Source: Phycisphaerales bacterium (GTDB taxonomy: Bacteria; Planctomycetota; Phycisphaerae; WQYP01). From it: a stretch of DNA of 50,010 nt. The translations under genes were made by a program, and so were the position numbers. How positions within the stretch are numbered: the first letter of the stretch is position 1; each line of letters begins with the position of its first letter. Where the stretch lies: NCBI GenBank assembly GCA_009781185.1, contig WQYP01000011.1, positions 1 through 50,010 on the forward strand, written 5' to 3'. Shown in pieces: positions 42,339 through 50,010 of this stretch. Under the pieces are notes generated by a model. It was not told the origin of the DNA. It made no database searches and saw nothing but the letters and a program-made list of their open reading frames with translations.

Positions 42339-43679
42339 ATGACCACATCCACTATGAACGACAAAGCCCCCGTCCGGGATCGTACTCGGCGAAACCTCGG
42401 TGCCATATCTCTCGCCATCGCAGCAAGCGGCGCGGTAGTCACTCATATTTGTCTGTATTGCTTCCCAGATATCCGGATGCCTTTGGGCATTCTCGCCGAC
42501 GGATTCGAAGCAGCCACAATCGGTGGCGTCGCCGACTGGTTCGCCGTCACCGCGCTTTTCCGCGAAGTCCCCATCCCGGTGATCCGCCGCCATACCAACA
42601 TCATCGTCAAGAACCGCAAGCGGATCGCCGAGGGCATCGTCGATATGGTCCAGACAAAATGGCTCACACCCGAAGCCATCAGCGAAAGACTCAGCCAATT
42701 CTCCGCGTCCCATATGCTTTTCAACTACCTCGAAGTCCCCGCCCAACGCGAAAAAGCCCGCGAACTCCTCCGCGATGTGCTCCAACGGCTCACTAACCAC
42801 ATCGACCAGATCAGCCTGGAAAAGTTCCTCGACGAAGCCGTGCGAAAACAGCTTCAGGGCCTCCAACTCGCCGCCCCGCTCGGACGCTGGATGGTCAAGA
42901 GCATCGAGGCGGGCGATCATCAAGCCATTTTCGACGGCCTCGCCAAGGCGCTCTTGGAGGCTATCCAGCACGCTGATAATCGTAGAGTTCTCGGCAAGAC
43001 CATCGAAAAAGTCCTCGAACAAGCCATCGACGAGTACAAGAAACGCAATATCGGCTCAGCATTCGTTGTCTGGCTGGGGCGTGCCACGGATGCCATCAAC
43101 AGTGCCGACGCATCAAAAATCATCCTCAAGGAAACCGAAGCCCAACTCGAAGCCATCAGCCAAGACCGCAATCATCCTTGGCGTCTTAAGCTCACGGAAC
43201 TCTGGCTCGACATCGCCAGAAAATTAGCCATTGGCGACAAACAAGCCACCGCCATGTTCGAGCATTTCCAGCAGAGACTCGCCGACAATATCGACCTTAA
43301 GGATTTAATCCACCGTGTCCTGACCTCCTTCAAAAACACCGTCCAGACGCAACTTGCGATTCCAAACTCACCGCTCCGCAACGCCCTTGATCGCCTTTTC
43401 GATTCGCTCAACCATGAGTTCAAAAATAACGTCAAGGCCAGGGACTCTTTCGATATCTGGGTTCGCCGAAACGTTCAGGATCTCGTCCTCAAACACCATA
43501 ACCTCATCGGCGACATCGTCGCCAGCAGCCTCAGCGAAACCAAGCTAAGCAACGCCACTCTCGTCGAACAGATCGAAAGCAAGGTCGGACCGGACCTCCA
43601 ATACATCCGACTCAACGGCGCCGTCGTCGGCGGTATCGTCGGCGTGGCTATCGCGTTCATCAAACTCGCGTTAACTTAA
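42339..43679 (+). CDS. DUF445 family membrane protein (YjiN-like)
   Basis: A 446-residue protein with the DUF445 signature IGGVADWFAVTALFREVPIP and RHTNIIVKNRKRIAEGIVDM. A membrane segment is near each end (LGAISLAIAASGAVVTHICL and VVGGIVGVAIAFIKLAL), with a long helical middle part. The family is of unknown biochemical function and is found in many envelopes. An AGGACG site precedes the ATG. It is probably the last gene of the dynamin operon, and its stop lies 3 bases from the stop of the next, oppositely read gene. Confidence 0.88.
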   Translation: MTTSTMNDKAPVRDRTRRNLGAISLAIAASGAVVTHICLYCFPDIRMPLGILADGFEAATIGGVADWFAVTALFREVPIPVIRRHTNIIVKNRKRIAEGIVDMVQTKWLTPEAISERLSQFSASHMLFNYLEVPAQREKARELLRDVLQRLTNHIDQISLEKFLDEAVRKQLQGLQLAAPLGRWMVKSIEAGDHQAIFDGLAKALLEAIQHADNRRVLGKTIEKVLEQAIDEYKKRNIGSAFVVWLGRATDAINSADASKIILKETEAQLEAISQDRNHPWRLKLTELWLDIARKLAIGDKQATAMFEHFQQRLADNIDLKDLIHRVLTSFKNTVQTQLAIPNSPLRNALDRLFDSLNHEFKNNVKARDSFDIWVRRNVQDLVLKHHNLIGDIVASSLSETKLSNATLVEQIESKVGPDLQYIRLNGAVVGGIVGVAIAFIKLALT

Positions 43680-43682
43680 ATC

Positions 43683-44021
43683 TCAGACCGTGATGCACAG
43701 CGATTCATCCGGATCGCAAGTGGCAACTTCTTCCTTCGATACGTTGAAGTAGTACAGCGGTCCGCAATCAATCCAGCCGTTTTTCCCGTCTTCTTTCCAA
43801 TTTATACCCTCCTTCACGAATGGCGGCATATCCTGAAGTATAGGCAAAACCTCTTTTGCTTTGGCTGTGTAGACGCTGGGATAAAAACCCTCCTGCTGAC
43901 AAACGACTCGTTTTTCTTCCACGAGTTTCTCAAGCCAATCTATGCCGCCCAGGTCCGCATCCCAGTGTGCAATCACTTTGCCTGAACTTTGCTTTTTGAT
44001 GTCGATGCCCCAACCAAGCAT
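43683..44021 (-). CDS. Hypothetical protein (112 aa)
   Basis: No family is recognised. It is a small, acidic, Trp-containing protein (MLGWGIDIKKQSSGKVIAHW, DLGGIDWLEKLVEEKRVVCQ) of a size common among immunity-type proteins, although no toxin is adjacent. AGGAAAA lies before the ATG. It follows the histidine phosphatase gene by 12 bases and is probably co-transcribed with it. Confidence 0.65.
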   Translation of the reverse strand: MLGWGIDIKKQSSGKVIAHWDADLGGIDWLEKLVEEKRVVCQQEGFYPSVYTAKAKEVLPILQDMPPFVKEGINWKEDGKNGWIDCGPLYYFNVSKEEVATCDPDESLCITV

Positions 44022-44033
44022 AAAATTTTCCTA

Positions 44034-44666
44034 TCAGCTCGAATAAATATATCCCATATCTCGTTTGCCGTCGATCATCCTGATCCAGCAGTTTTTCGGG
44101 TTCTTCTCGTTCGCGTACCACTCGGGCGTGTAATGGAACCACCGAAGAAGAAAACACCGCAACGTCACCCCGTGCGTGAAAACGAACAGCGTATGGATGT
44201 TGTCTCTTTTGATCGTTCCCATGAATTGGTGGATTCTCAGAGTGACATCAAAAGGACTTTCGCCGTGCGGAAGCCGCAGATAAAAATTGCCCGCGTTGTC
44301 CCAATGCCGTTTGCATTCGGCATACTCCACCGGGAACCTTGCCTCCCATTCCGCTTCGGGAAGCGAATCGAATAAACCGAACTGCTGTTCGACGAGGGTG
44401 ATATCTTCACGGATGTCGCTGATTTTCAAGTGTTTGTTGAATTCTTCGGATGTTTGGCGCGTTCGCAGATAGGGGCTTCGCCAGATACGAGCGTGTTCGA
44501 GCGGCACACCGTTTTGAGCACAATAATCCGCCAACCATTTCCCCGCCGCGTTTGCTTGTTCGATCCCTTTTTCCGTCAGAGAAACCAGATGGTCGGGGAC
44601 TCTTGCTATATAGTTTTCACCGCTGTTGACGACGGACTCGCCGTGACGGATCAGAAATATTTTCAT
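44034..44666 (-). CDS. Histidine phosphatase superfamily protein
   Basis: A 210-residue phosphoglycerate-mutase-like phosphatase. The catalytic LIRHGES (His8) is at the N-terminus. The supporting Arg and Glu are in SPYLRTRQTSEEF and LPEAEWEARF, and the second His is in FVFTHGVTLRCF near residue 165. The substrate may be a sugar phosphate, nucleotide or phosphoprotein. AAGGAGATG precedes the ATG. Confidence 0.9.
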   Translation of the reverse strand: MKIFLIRHGESVVNSGENYIARVPDHLVSLTEKGIEQANAAGKWLADYCAQNGVPLEHARIWRSPYLRTRQTSEEFNKHLKISDIREDITLVEQQFGLFDSLPEAEWEARFPVEYAECKRHWDNAGNFYLRLPHGESPFDVTLRIHQFMGTIKRDNIHTLFVFTHGVTLRCFLLRWFHYTPEWYANEKNPKNCWIRMIDGKRDMGYIYSS

Positions 44667-44725
44667 AACTCACATCTCCTTGGCTATTTTTGATCAGGAC
44701 GGAAGGCACTTCACAACCAATCTTT

Positions 44726-45256
44726 TCACTTCTTTTTTCGAGTTTTCGTGCCGTTTTTTGCGTCCCGCTTCTTCGACGTTTCCTGGAAACACCGGTCAAG
44801 CTCTTCTCGCGACAGCGGCCCGAACATCGCATTGCCATAGATGCTCCATAGTTTGAGAGCATTGTCGTCGGAACACAGAGTGGGGACGATTCCCAACTCC
44901 CGAACGTCAATTTTCAGGAGAAGGTGCGCAATCAGCGTGGCGAATATGACGATGTCTTCCTCATCCTCGTTGCGATATATCTTCGGATGGCGTTCCACCT
45001 CGAATTCCTCAATGACAACGCCATTTTGTTTTTTGGTCAGCCTGGCCCTGTAAATCCCACAGTGCACCCATGAATGATGGAAGTAAAGCCAATCGTCTTC
45101 ATGATAGATAAACCATTTGTCCTCCATTTCCTGAGGAACAAACCCTTTGCACAAAGCACGGTATTGCTCTTCCGAAAAAGACAAGTTCACCTTGATCTTT
45201 TTCGGCTGCTTGATCGGATTGTTCGTCCAGGACGTTTTTGTTGCGGTTTCGCTCAT
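44726..45256 (-). CDS. Hypothetical protein next to ADP-ribosylglycohydrolase
   Basis: A 176-residue protein with a conserved-looking core: MEDKWFIYHEDDWLYFHHSW, CGIYRARL and IVIFATLIAHLLL. The basic C-terminus is KKRDAKNGTKTRKKK. I recall similar W-F-I-Y-x-E-D-x-L-Y-F-H-x-S-W proteins beside ADP-ribosylglycohydrolases in other bacteria, but cannot check it. The start at 45256 (MSETATK) is preferred; the frame is open further but would run into the divergent gene. Confidence 0.65.
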   Translation of the reverse strand: MSETATKTSWTNNPIKQPKKIKVNLSFSEEQYRALCKGFVPQEMEDKWFIYHEDDWLYFHHSWVHCGIYRARLTKKQNGVVIEEFEVERHPKIYRNEDEEDIVIFATLIAHLLLKIDVRELGIVPTLCSDDNALKLWSIYGNAMFGPLSREELDRCFQETSKKRDAKNGTKTRKKK

Positions 45257-45374
45257 TGCCTTGCTCGGTTTGTGCTGAAAACACGGGAAATTGTAACAGC
45301 AAACGGTGTTGACGACACGGGAATGGCTGACGATACTCGACGAATGGCGAGAAGAGACGAAAATCGAAAGAGCC

Positions 45375-46334
45375 ATGAAAAACCACAAAGATATTCTCTC
45401 GCGTGCCCAGGGTTGTTTGCTCGGTCAGTGTGCCGGAGACGCGCTCGGGCAGATGGTCGAATTCAAATCGAAGCAAACGATTCTCGCCGAGTATCCCGGC
45501 GGTGTGCGCGACATGGAAAATGGTGGAACATTCAACACCCTCGCCGGGCAGCCGACGGACGACACCGAAATGGCGCTCATGCTCGCAAGGTCGCTGGTCA
45601 AGGAACAGGGATTCGATCTCCAAAAAGTCCTGGAAGCATACTGTTATTGGTATCACTCCCGTCCGTTCGATTGTGGTCGAACAACGTCAATCGCGTTGCG
45701 GGGCGAGCCAGATGTGTCCTCGCAAGCGAACGGCTCATTGATGCGGATCAGTCCGCTGGGCGTTTTCGGCAGCCGTTTCGAGCTCGACCAGGTTGCCGTC
45801 TGGGCAATCGAGGACGCCCTCCTCACGCATCCGAACATCGTTTGTCAAAAATCGGCAGCCGTCTTCGCGACGACCATTGCCGAAGCGATTGCAACCGGTC
45901 TCGACAACACGACTCTGTATGAAAATGCCGTGAAACGCGCAAAGGGAGAAATCTACTTTGAGCCGTCCGTTGACGAAGCGCTGCGGAGGGCCGCCGATTC
46001 GCCGCCGCTGGATTTCATGACGCACAGCGGCTGGGTGCTTCTCGCTCTGCAAAACGCCTTCTACCATCTGCTTCACGCAACGGACACGCAGCATGCGATC
46101 ATCGAAACCGTCAACGAAGGCGGCGACACGGACACGAACGGCGCGATCTGCGGTGCGCTTTTGGGTGCGGTGTACGGCGTTGAATCGATCCCCACTCGCT
46201 GGCGTGACGTCGTGTTGAATTGCCGTCCGTCGGCGAAAAATCCCCAAGCCCGGCGTCCGCGTCCGGAGTGCTTTTGGCCCGTCGATGTGCTCGAACTGGC
46301 CGAGAAATTACTCACTCTGCCGAAGGACGAATGA
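45375..46334 (+). CDS. ADP-ribosylglycohydrolase (DraG-like)
   Basis: A 319-residue enzyme that removes ADP-ribose from proteins or nucleic acids. Metal-binding motifs are present: GCLLGQCAGDALGQ, PTDDTEMAL (Thr-Asp-Asp, first site), ANGSLMRISPLG, LTHPN, and NEGGDTDTNGAICGALLGA (Asp-x-Asp, second site). The start at 45375 matches the family N-terminus; an in-frame ATG at 45306 would overlap the control region of the divergent gene. Together with the unknown divergent gene it may form a small ADP-ribosylation-linked module. Confidence 0.92.
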   Translation: MKNHKDILSRAQGCLLGQCAGDALGQMVEFKSKQTILAEYPGGVRDMENGGTFNTLAGQPTDDTEMALMLARSLVKEQGFDLQKVLEAYCYWYHSRPFDCGRTTSIALRGEPDVSSQANGSLMRISPLGVFGSRFELDQVAVWAIEDALLTHPNIVCQKSAAVFATTIAEAIATGLDNTTLYENAVKRAKGEIYFEPSVDEALRRAADSPPLDFMTHSGWVLLALQNAFYHLLHATDTQHAIIETVNEGGDTDTNGAICGALLGAVYGVESIPTRWRDVVLNCRPSAKNPQARRPRPECFWPVDVLELAEKLLTLPKDE

Positions 46335-46467
46335 TGAGCACAATGTTCACGCGAAAAACGAGGACAACAAAACTCCGCTCGACATCGCAAAGAAAAGAGG
46401 TAATACAAAGGTTGCCGAATACCTGTCCAGATCCTCCATCTCATCAGAAAACGAAATGACCTCCTGA
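46333..46467 (+). pseudogene. Ankyrin-repeat gene fragment
   Basis: The frame reads DEHNVHAKNEDNKTPLDIAK followed by KRGNTKVAEYLS, the tail of one ankyrin repeat with the TPLDIA core, and ends at TGA 46465-46467. It has no proper start, overlaps the end of the ADP-ribosylglycohydrolase gene by 2 bases, and is followed by the repeat-protein gene. It is what remains of a gene similar in type to the ankyrin part of the kinase at 26-29 kb. Confidence 0.7.
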
Positions 46468-46483
46468 GAAAGGCGACAATGCC

Positions 46484-48340
46484 ATGAAGCAAGCAACTCA
46501 AACGATTTCTCCTGAACAACTGGCCGCCGCATTGGAGAAAGCCCAACAAATCCGTGACAACACAGGCAAGACGTTGGCCTATTGGGCTATTGCCGCGATT
46601 CAAGTGAAAGCGGGAGATGTGGCTGGAGCACGCGAAGCCCTCGATAAGGCCAAGGAAACGGCGGCACTGATCAGCGATGACTATTACAAGGGGCATGCCT
46701 ACTGGATCATTGCCGAAACTCAAATGAAAATGGGAGATATCGCCGGAGCCAAGGAAGCGGCGGCACTGGTGGTTAGCGATGATACTGACAAGGCAAGCGT
46801 TTACTGTCACATTGCCGAGGCTCAAGTGAAAGCGGGAGATATGGCCGGAGCAAGCAAAACCCTTGATGAGGCTAGGGAAGCGATGGCGTTGATCCGCTAT
46901 GACAATGTGTGGGGGTGTTGCTGCATTGCCGAGACTCAAGCGGAAATGGGAGATATGGCCGAAGCGAGTAAAACCTTCGATAAGGCAAAAAAAGTGGCGG
47001 CGCTAAACGATTACGTGTGGGGCTATTGTCACATTGCCGAGGCCCAGGCGAAATCGGGAGATCTGGCTGGTGCCAAGAAAACGATGACGCTGGTCCGCGA
47101 TGATGGCAAGGCAGAAGTTTACTGTCACATTGCCAGGGCTCAAGCGAAGGCGGGAGATATGGCTGAGGCCAAGGAAACTGCAACGAAGATTAGCAATGAC
47201 CGTGAAAAAATGTGGGCCTACTGGGGCATTGCCGAGGCCCAGGTGAAAGCCGGGAACATGGCCGGAGCCAAGGAAACGATAAAGCTGATTGGCAATGACA
47301 AGAAAGCGTGGGTCTATAGGGCCATTGCCGAGGATCAAGCGAAAGCAGGGAACATCGCCAGCGCCAAAGAAATGGTGGCGCTGATCAGCGGTAACGAGGC
47401 CAAAGCGTTGGCCTACTGGGCCATTGCCGTGATTCAAGTGAAAGCGGGAGACTTGGCCGGAGCACGCGAAACTCTCGATAAGGCTAGGGAAACGGCGGCA
47501 CTGATCCGCCGCGATGCCACTGCCAAGGCGCTGGCCTACGGGGGCATTGCCGAGGCTCAGGCCAAAGCCGGGGATGTGGCCGGAGCACACAAAACTTTCG
47601 ATGAGGCCAAGAAAGCGGCGATCTTGATCCGCAATGATACGATCAACGGGATGATCTACAAGGCACAGGCTTACGGGGCCATTGCCGAGGCTCAGGCAAA
47701 AGCCGGGAATATGGCCGGAGCACACAAAACTTTCGATGAGGCCAAGAAAGCGGCGGCGCTGGTCAGCGATGATGATCGCAAGCCATGGGCCTACCGAGTC
47801 ATTGCCGAGGCTCAGGCGAAGGCGGGAGATGTAACCGGGGCCAAGGAAACTGTGGTACTGATCGGTAATACTCGTGTCAAGGCATTGGCCTACAGGGGCA
47901 TTGCCGACGCTCAAGCAAAAGCCGGAGATATGGCCGGAGCAGGTAAAACCTTTGATCAAGCCAGGGAAACGGTGGCGAGGATAAGCAAAACCGATGACAG
48001 GGTGCGGACCTACGACGCTATTGCCTATATTCAAGCGGAAGCAGGAAACATGGCCGAACTTCGCAAAACCATAGATAAGGCCAAGGAAATGGTCCCGTTG
48101 ATCAAAGACGACGATGATTCTTTTAGTTCTCTGGTCGGTTGGTACCTGCTCATCGCTGACGAGCGGATCAAGAGAGGAGACATGACAGATGTTGTTGAAT
48201 CCATTGCCAACGTGGCCGATGAAACTGGCAAATATTGGTGGCTTGGAGACTATGACTGGCTAGCACCCAGGCCCTGGGATAGAGACAGGGATGAGGATGA
48301 GTGGTGGGAGAGATGGGACGAAATACGATCCTGCCTATGA
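46484..48340 (+). CDS. Tandem helical-repeat (TPR-like) protein
   Basis: A 618-residue protein made of about 15 helix-pair repeats of 30-45 residues, each A-Y-x-x-I-A-E-A-Q-A-K-A-G-D-M-A-G-A-x-K-T with a variable linker of A-L-I-x-D-D type. The first 30 residues and the Trp/Asp-rich end (YWWLGDYDWLAPRPWDRDRD) are not repeats. There is no signal peptide. It probably scaffolds other proteins. Its repeats differ from those of the TPR protein at 239-1399, so the two are not direct copies. Confidence 0.85.
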   Translation: MKQATQTISPEQLAAALEKAQQIRDNTGKTLAYWAIAAIQVKAGDVAGAREALDKAKETAALISDDYYKGHAYWIIAETQMKMGDIAGAKEAAALVVSDDTDKASVYCHIAEAQVKAGDMAGASKTLDEAREAMALIRYDNVWGCCCIAETQAEMGDMAEASKTFDKAKKVAALNDYVWGYCHIAEAQAKSGDLAGAKKTMTLVRDDGKAEVYCHIARAQAKAGDMAEAKETATKISNDREKMWAYWGIAEAQVKAGNMAGAKETIKLIGNDKKAWVYRAIAEDQAKAGNIASAKEMVALISGNEAKALAYWAIAVIQVKAGDLAGARETLDKARETAALIRRDATAKALAYGGIAEAQAKAGDVAGAHKTFDEAKKAAILIRNDTINGMIYKAQAYGAIAEAQAKAGNMAGAHKTFDEAKKAAALVSDDDRKPWAYRVIAEAQAKAGDVTGAKETVVLIGNTRVKALAYRGIADAQAKAGDMAGAGKTFDQARETVARISKTDDRVRTYDAIAYIQAEAGNMAELRKTIDKAKEMVPLIKDDDDSFSSLVGWYLLIADERIKRGDMTDVVESIANVADETGKYWWLGDYDWLAPRPWDRDRDEDEWWERWDEIRSCL

Positions 48341-48729
48341 CGCATCATACGACTGACAATCGCTATTTTCTCGACATCGCGGCGGCGTTCATTCGTGGAA
48401 CGTCGCTACGGACAACCGCCCGATCATTCCGAACCGATTGGCTTTCCGCCGCGAAGAGGAAAGCCCAGGAATTCCTGCGGAAAAAGCAACCATTCGTCTG
48501 GAACGCGATGAACCTGTCAACGCACGTCCGCCATCCGCTGATTCGTCTTTTCACATCGTACAAGACCCGCGTGAAAATCCTCTATCTGGAAACGCCGTGG
48601 ACGACGCTGCTGAAGCGAAACCGCAACCGCACCGACCCCGTCAACGAATTCGCCATCGACGAGATGCTCAGCAAACTCGAAACCCCCAGCATCACGGAAG
48701 CCCATCAATTGAAAATCATCGCGACGTGA
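48301..48729 (+). pseudogene. Truncated AAA-type kinase C-terminus (P-loop missing)
   Basis: Up to 142 residues (130 from the ATG at 48337) that read as the end of a polynucleotide-kinase-like AAA protein: AQEFLRKKQPFVWNAMNLST, HVRHPLIRLFTSYKTRVKIL, YLETPWTTLLKRNRNRTDPV and ETPSITEAHQL. The N-terminal Walker A part is absent, and the frame begins inside the end of the repeat-protein gene. An upstream deletion probably removed the first half, so no kinase activity is expected. Confidence 0.75.
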
Positions 48730-48791
48730 TTTTCAAAATCGGTAAGAAAGTCGCTTCGTTGACCATCCCCACCTGTCCAATCGCATCGATT

Positions 48792-49619
48792 TCATCTCGC
48801 TTGCATCTCCACGCCTTTTTGTGCGCGAGCGATCGCTTCCTCAAACATCGCATCCAACTCCGGATGGATTCCGCGTAACCCCGCCACGACCTGCCTGGCC
48901 CACGCGAGATAGTCGAGCTTGCGTTCCACAGGCCAGTCGGCGGAAACAATGTCCGACACATTCGTAATTTTATCCGCCAGTTTGATGAGCTTGGCCTCGC
49001 GCGATTTGTGCGGAGCGTTGATGATTTGCAACCGCTTCCGCTCGGCTTTTGGGAGGCTTTTGTCATCCGTGCATTCCGCAACGAACTTTGCCACACGGTC
49101 TCCAAATTCCGCCGCCAGTTGGGGAAGAGTCATGTCGGTATCTTCGACAACATCGTGCAGCACCGCCGCCGCCAACACTTGGCAATCCGTGACTTGCGCC
49201 ACCGTGGACAGCAGATTGGCCACCTGAATGGGATGGTTGATATAAGGCGTTTTGGCCGCATCTTTCCGCGTCTGACCGGCATGCTGCTTCGCGGCCACCA
49301 TGTAGGCGCGAACGAGCAAGGCCGTGGAAACATCCTCCTGCCTGACCGCCGCCGAGGTAATCGGATCATCCGACGCTCGAAAATTTTCTTTATTGATGGG
49401 CATGACAAAAGCTCCAAAGGGTGTGCGCTCCGTCGTCGTCCGCCGCATGATGGCCGTACGCAACGCGTGATTGATGATCCCCAACGGCACCGCCTGCCCA
49501 AAATAAACGGCACGCGCCCCATTCGTATAACGCCCGCCCGACTGACCACAACGACACCGCCGCGTCTGATCAATCAAACGCACAACATCCTGACAGCGCG
49601 GGCAAAAAATCAGTTTCAT
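48792..49619 (-). CDS. Zinc-ribbon protein fused to HD (SpoT/Mesh1-like) hydrolase
   Basis: A 275-residue fusion. Residues 1-90 are a small domain with CPRC, CRCG and GGRYTNGARAVYFG, often seen alone. From about 95 an HD domain follows: AYMVAAKQHAGQTRKDAAKT, PYINHPIQVA, VLHDVVEDTD (the HD pair), and later KLIKLADKITNVSDI, which matches (p)ppGpp hydrolases of the SpoT/Mesh1 class. It could hydrolyse alarmones or other nucleotides. The start at 49619 has AGGTGG 6 bases upstream. Confidence 0.88.
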   Translation of the reverse strand: MKLIFCPRCQDVVRLIDQTRRCRCGQSGGRYTNGARAVYFGQAVPLGIINHALRTAIMRRTTTERTPFGAFVMPINKENFRASDDPITSAAVRQEDVSTALLVRAYMVAAKQHAGQTRKDAAKTPYINHPIQVANLLSTVAQVTDCQVLAAAVLHDVVEDTDMTLPQLAAEFGDRVAKFVAECTDDKSLPKAERKRLQIINAPHKSREAKLIKLADKITNVSDIVSADWPVERKLDYLAWARQVVAGLRGIHPELDAMFEEAIARAQKGVEMQAR

Positions 49620-49643
49620 AACAGTCCACCTATTATAGCACAT

Positions 49644-50010
49644 TCCTCCGAATTTTACTTATCCGTAGGGGTTGGAGAATCGCACCATCATTCCGGCCGA
49701 GTGTGACCCACCGATCACGGGACGCATCCTGTGCTACGAATGCTTGGGCGGGTTGCTCAAGTCCTACTACCGCAAAGCGGCGTAGCGGCTCGGACGAAAC
49801 ATGTAGGTCGGCCAGAAGACGCCGAAATTAAAGGCGTCGAAACGCGGTGGTGCCACCGCGATAGAACGCGAAAAAGGACGAAAAAAAGGAGACTATAGCA
49901 TCATTACAGGTCGTTTTTTCCTGATCGCTTGTCGTTTTGGCCGATACGTTCCATGATGAAGTGTCATGGAGGATATCGTGATGAGCGGGCCAGGAAGGTA
50001 TCTCGGGGAT
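49644..50010. other. No convincing gene; intergenic or decayed DNA
   Basis: This end stretch holds a short plus-strand frame (GLENRTIIPAECDPP... ending CYECLGGLLKSYYRKAA) of about 38 residues without a start, stopping at a TAG near 49785; it may be the end of a lost gene. A compact GC-rich inverted repeat follows at 49843-49860. Nothing else can be supported. Confidence 0.5.
49843..49860. repeat. Near-palindromic hairpin
   Basis: CGCGGTGG-TG-CCACCGCG, two 8-base arms with a 2-base centre. No T-run follows. It may be a small dispersed repeat or a cruciform-forming site; only one copy is seen here. Confidence 0.4.

Noticed and set aside
42228..43022. 264-residue minus-strand ORF opposite DUF445
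   Set aside because: Antisense to a recognised family member, with no domain and no ribosome site.
46484..48340. CRISPR or satellite repeat
   Set aside because: The repeats are protein helical repeats with variable linkers in one continuous frame.
49632..49637. TATAAT on the minus strand before the HD hydrolase gene
   Set aside because: It abuts the ribosome site and lies 12 bases from the start codon, so a transcript beginning there would lose the ribosome site; no -35 box is seen.

Overview
The window looks like an accessory region of a bacterial chromosome or metagenomic contig. Shine-Dalgarno sites are clear, genes often overlap by ATGA, and there are many lipoproteins, Hanks-type signalling parts, repeat proteins, an ECF sigma factor and very large regulatory operons. 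This style is common in Planctomycetota and related lineages, but no rRNA or core marker fixes the taxon, so that placement is only a weak inference. I recognised no tRNA, rRNA, CRISPR array or intact insertion sequence. The first ~160 bases are G and T homopolymer runs that look like a contig-end artefact.

Region 1 (0.2-12.6 kb) is a mixed neighbourhood. On the plus strand: a TPR protein, a D-2-hydroxyacid dehydrogenase, a secreted beta-helix protein and a methyltransferase. On the minus strand: 3-methyladenine DNA glycosylase (tag) coupled to a GNAT, a SEC-C protein coupled to a small gene, a lipoprotein and a DUF2461 protein. After an unknown plus-strand gene comes a minus-strand set of two paralogous coiled-coil/winged-helix-like proteins, an ECF sigma factor and a CYTH protein.

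Region 2 (12.7-31.6 kb, minus strand, tightly packed) is the most notable part. Reading from its promoter end, it encodes two short ORFs (one a zinc ribbon), then a TerY-P-type triad: a vWA protein, a PP2C phosphatase and a YegI-like kinase fused to a membrane segment and ankyrin repeats. Next come two lipoproteins, a short coupled ORF, several WXG100-like or coiled-coil small proteins, a Sel1/CFI-box protein, a B-box membrane protein, a zinc ribbon and two small related proteins. The operon ends with an E2-like protein, a JAMM/JAB isopeptidase, a ThiF/E1-like enzyme, a 1470-residue FtsK/EssC-like ATPase and an M48 membrane protease. Signalling, ESX-like export and ubiquitin-like conjugation thus sit in one transcription unit.

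Region 3 (32.0-43.7 kb, plus strand) diverges from region 2. It encodes two dynamin-like GTPases, a second M48 protease with a zinc ribbon, a smaller GTPase, three paralogous coiled-coil proteins made by tandem duplication (with a GTPase remnant and an in-frame amber codon left behind), a zinc-ribbon membrane protein and a DUF445 protein. The intergenic region between the two operons carries two copies, in inverted orientation, of a dyad operator-like sequence (TNTCAAAA-N8-TTTTGATA), which suggests co-regulation. The likely theme is envelope or membrane stress, or conflict, with regulated phosphorylation, secretion, protein modification and membrane remodelling.

Region 4 (43.7-50.0 kb) holds a histidine phosphatase, an ADP-ribosylglycohydrolase with a divergent unknown partner, a protein of about 15 helical repeats, and a zinc-ribbon/HD (SpoT-like) fusion. 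It also carries gene debris: an ankyrin fragment and an AAA-kinase C-terminus without its P-loop.
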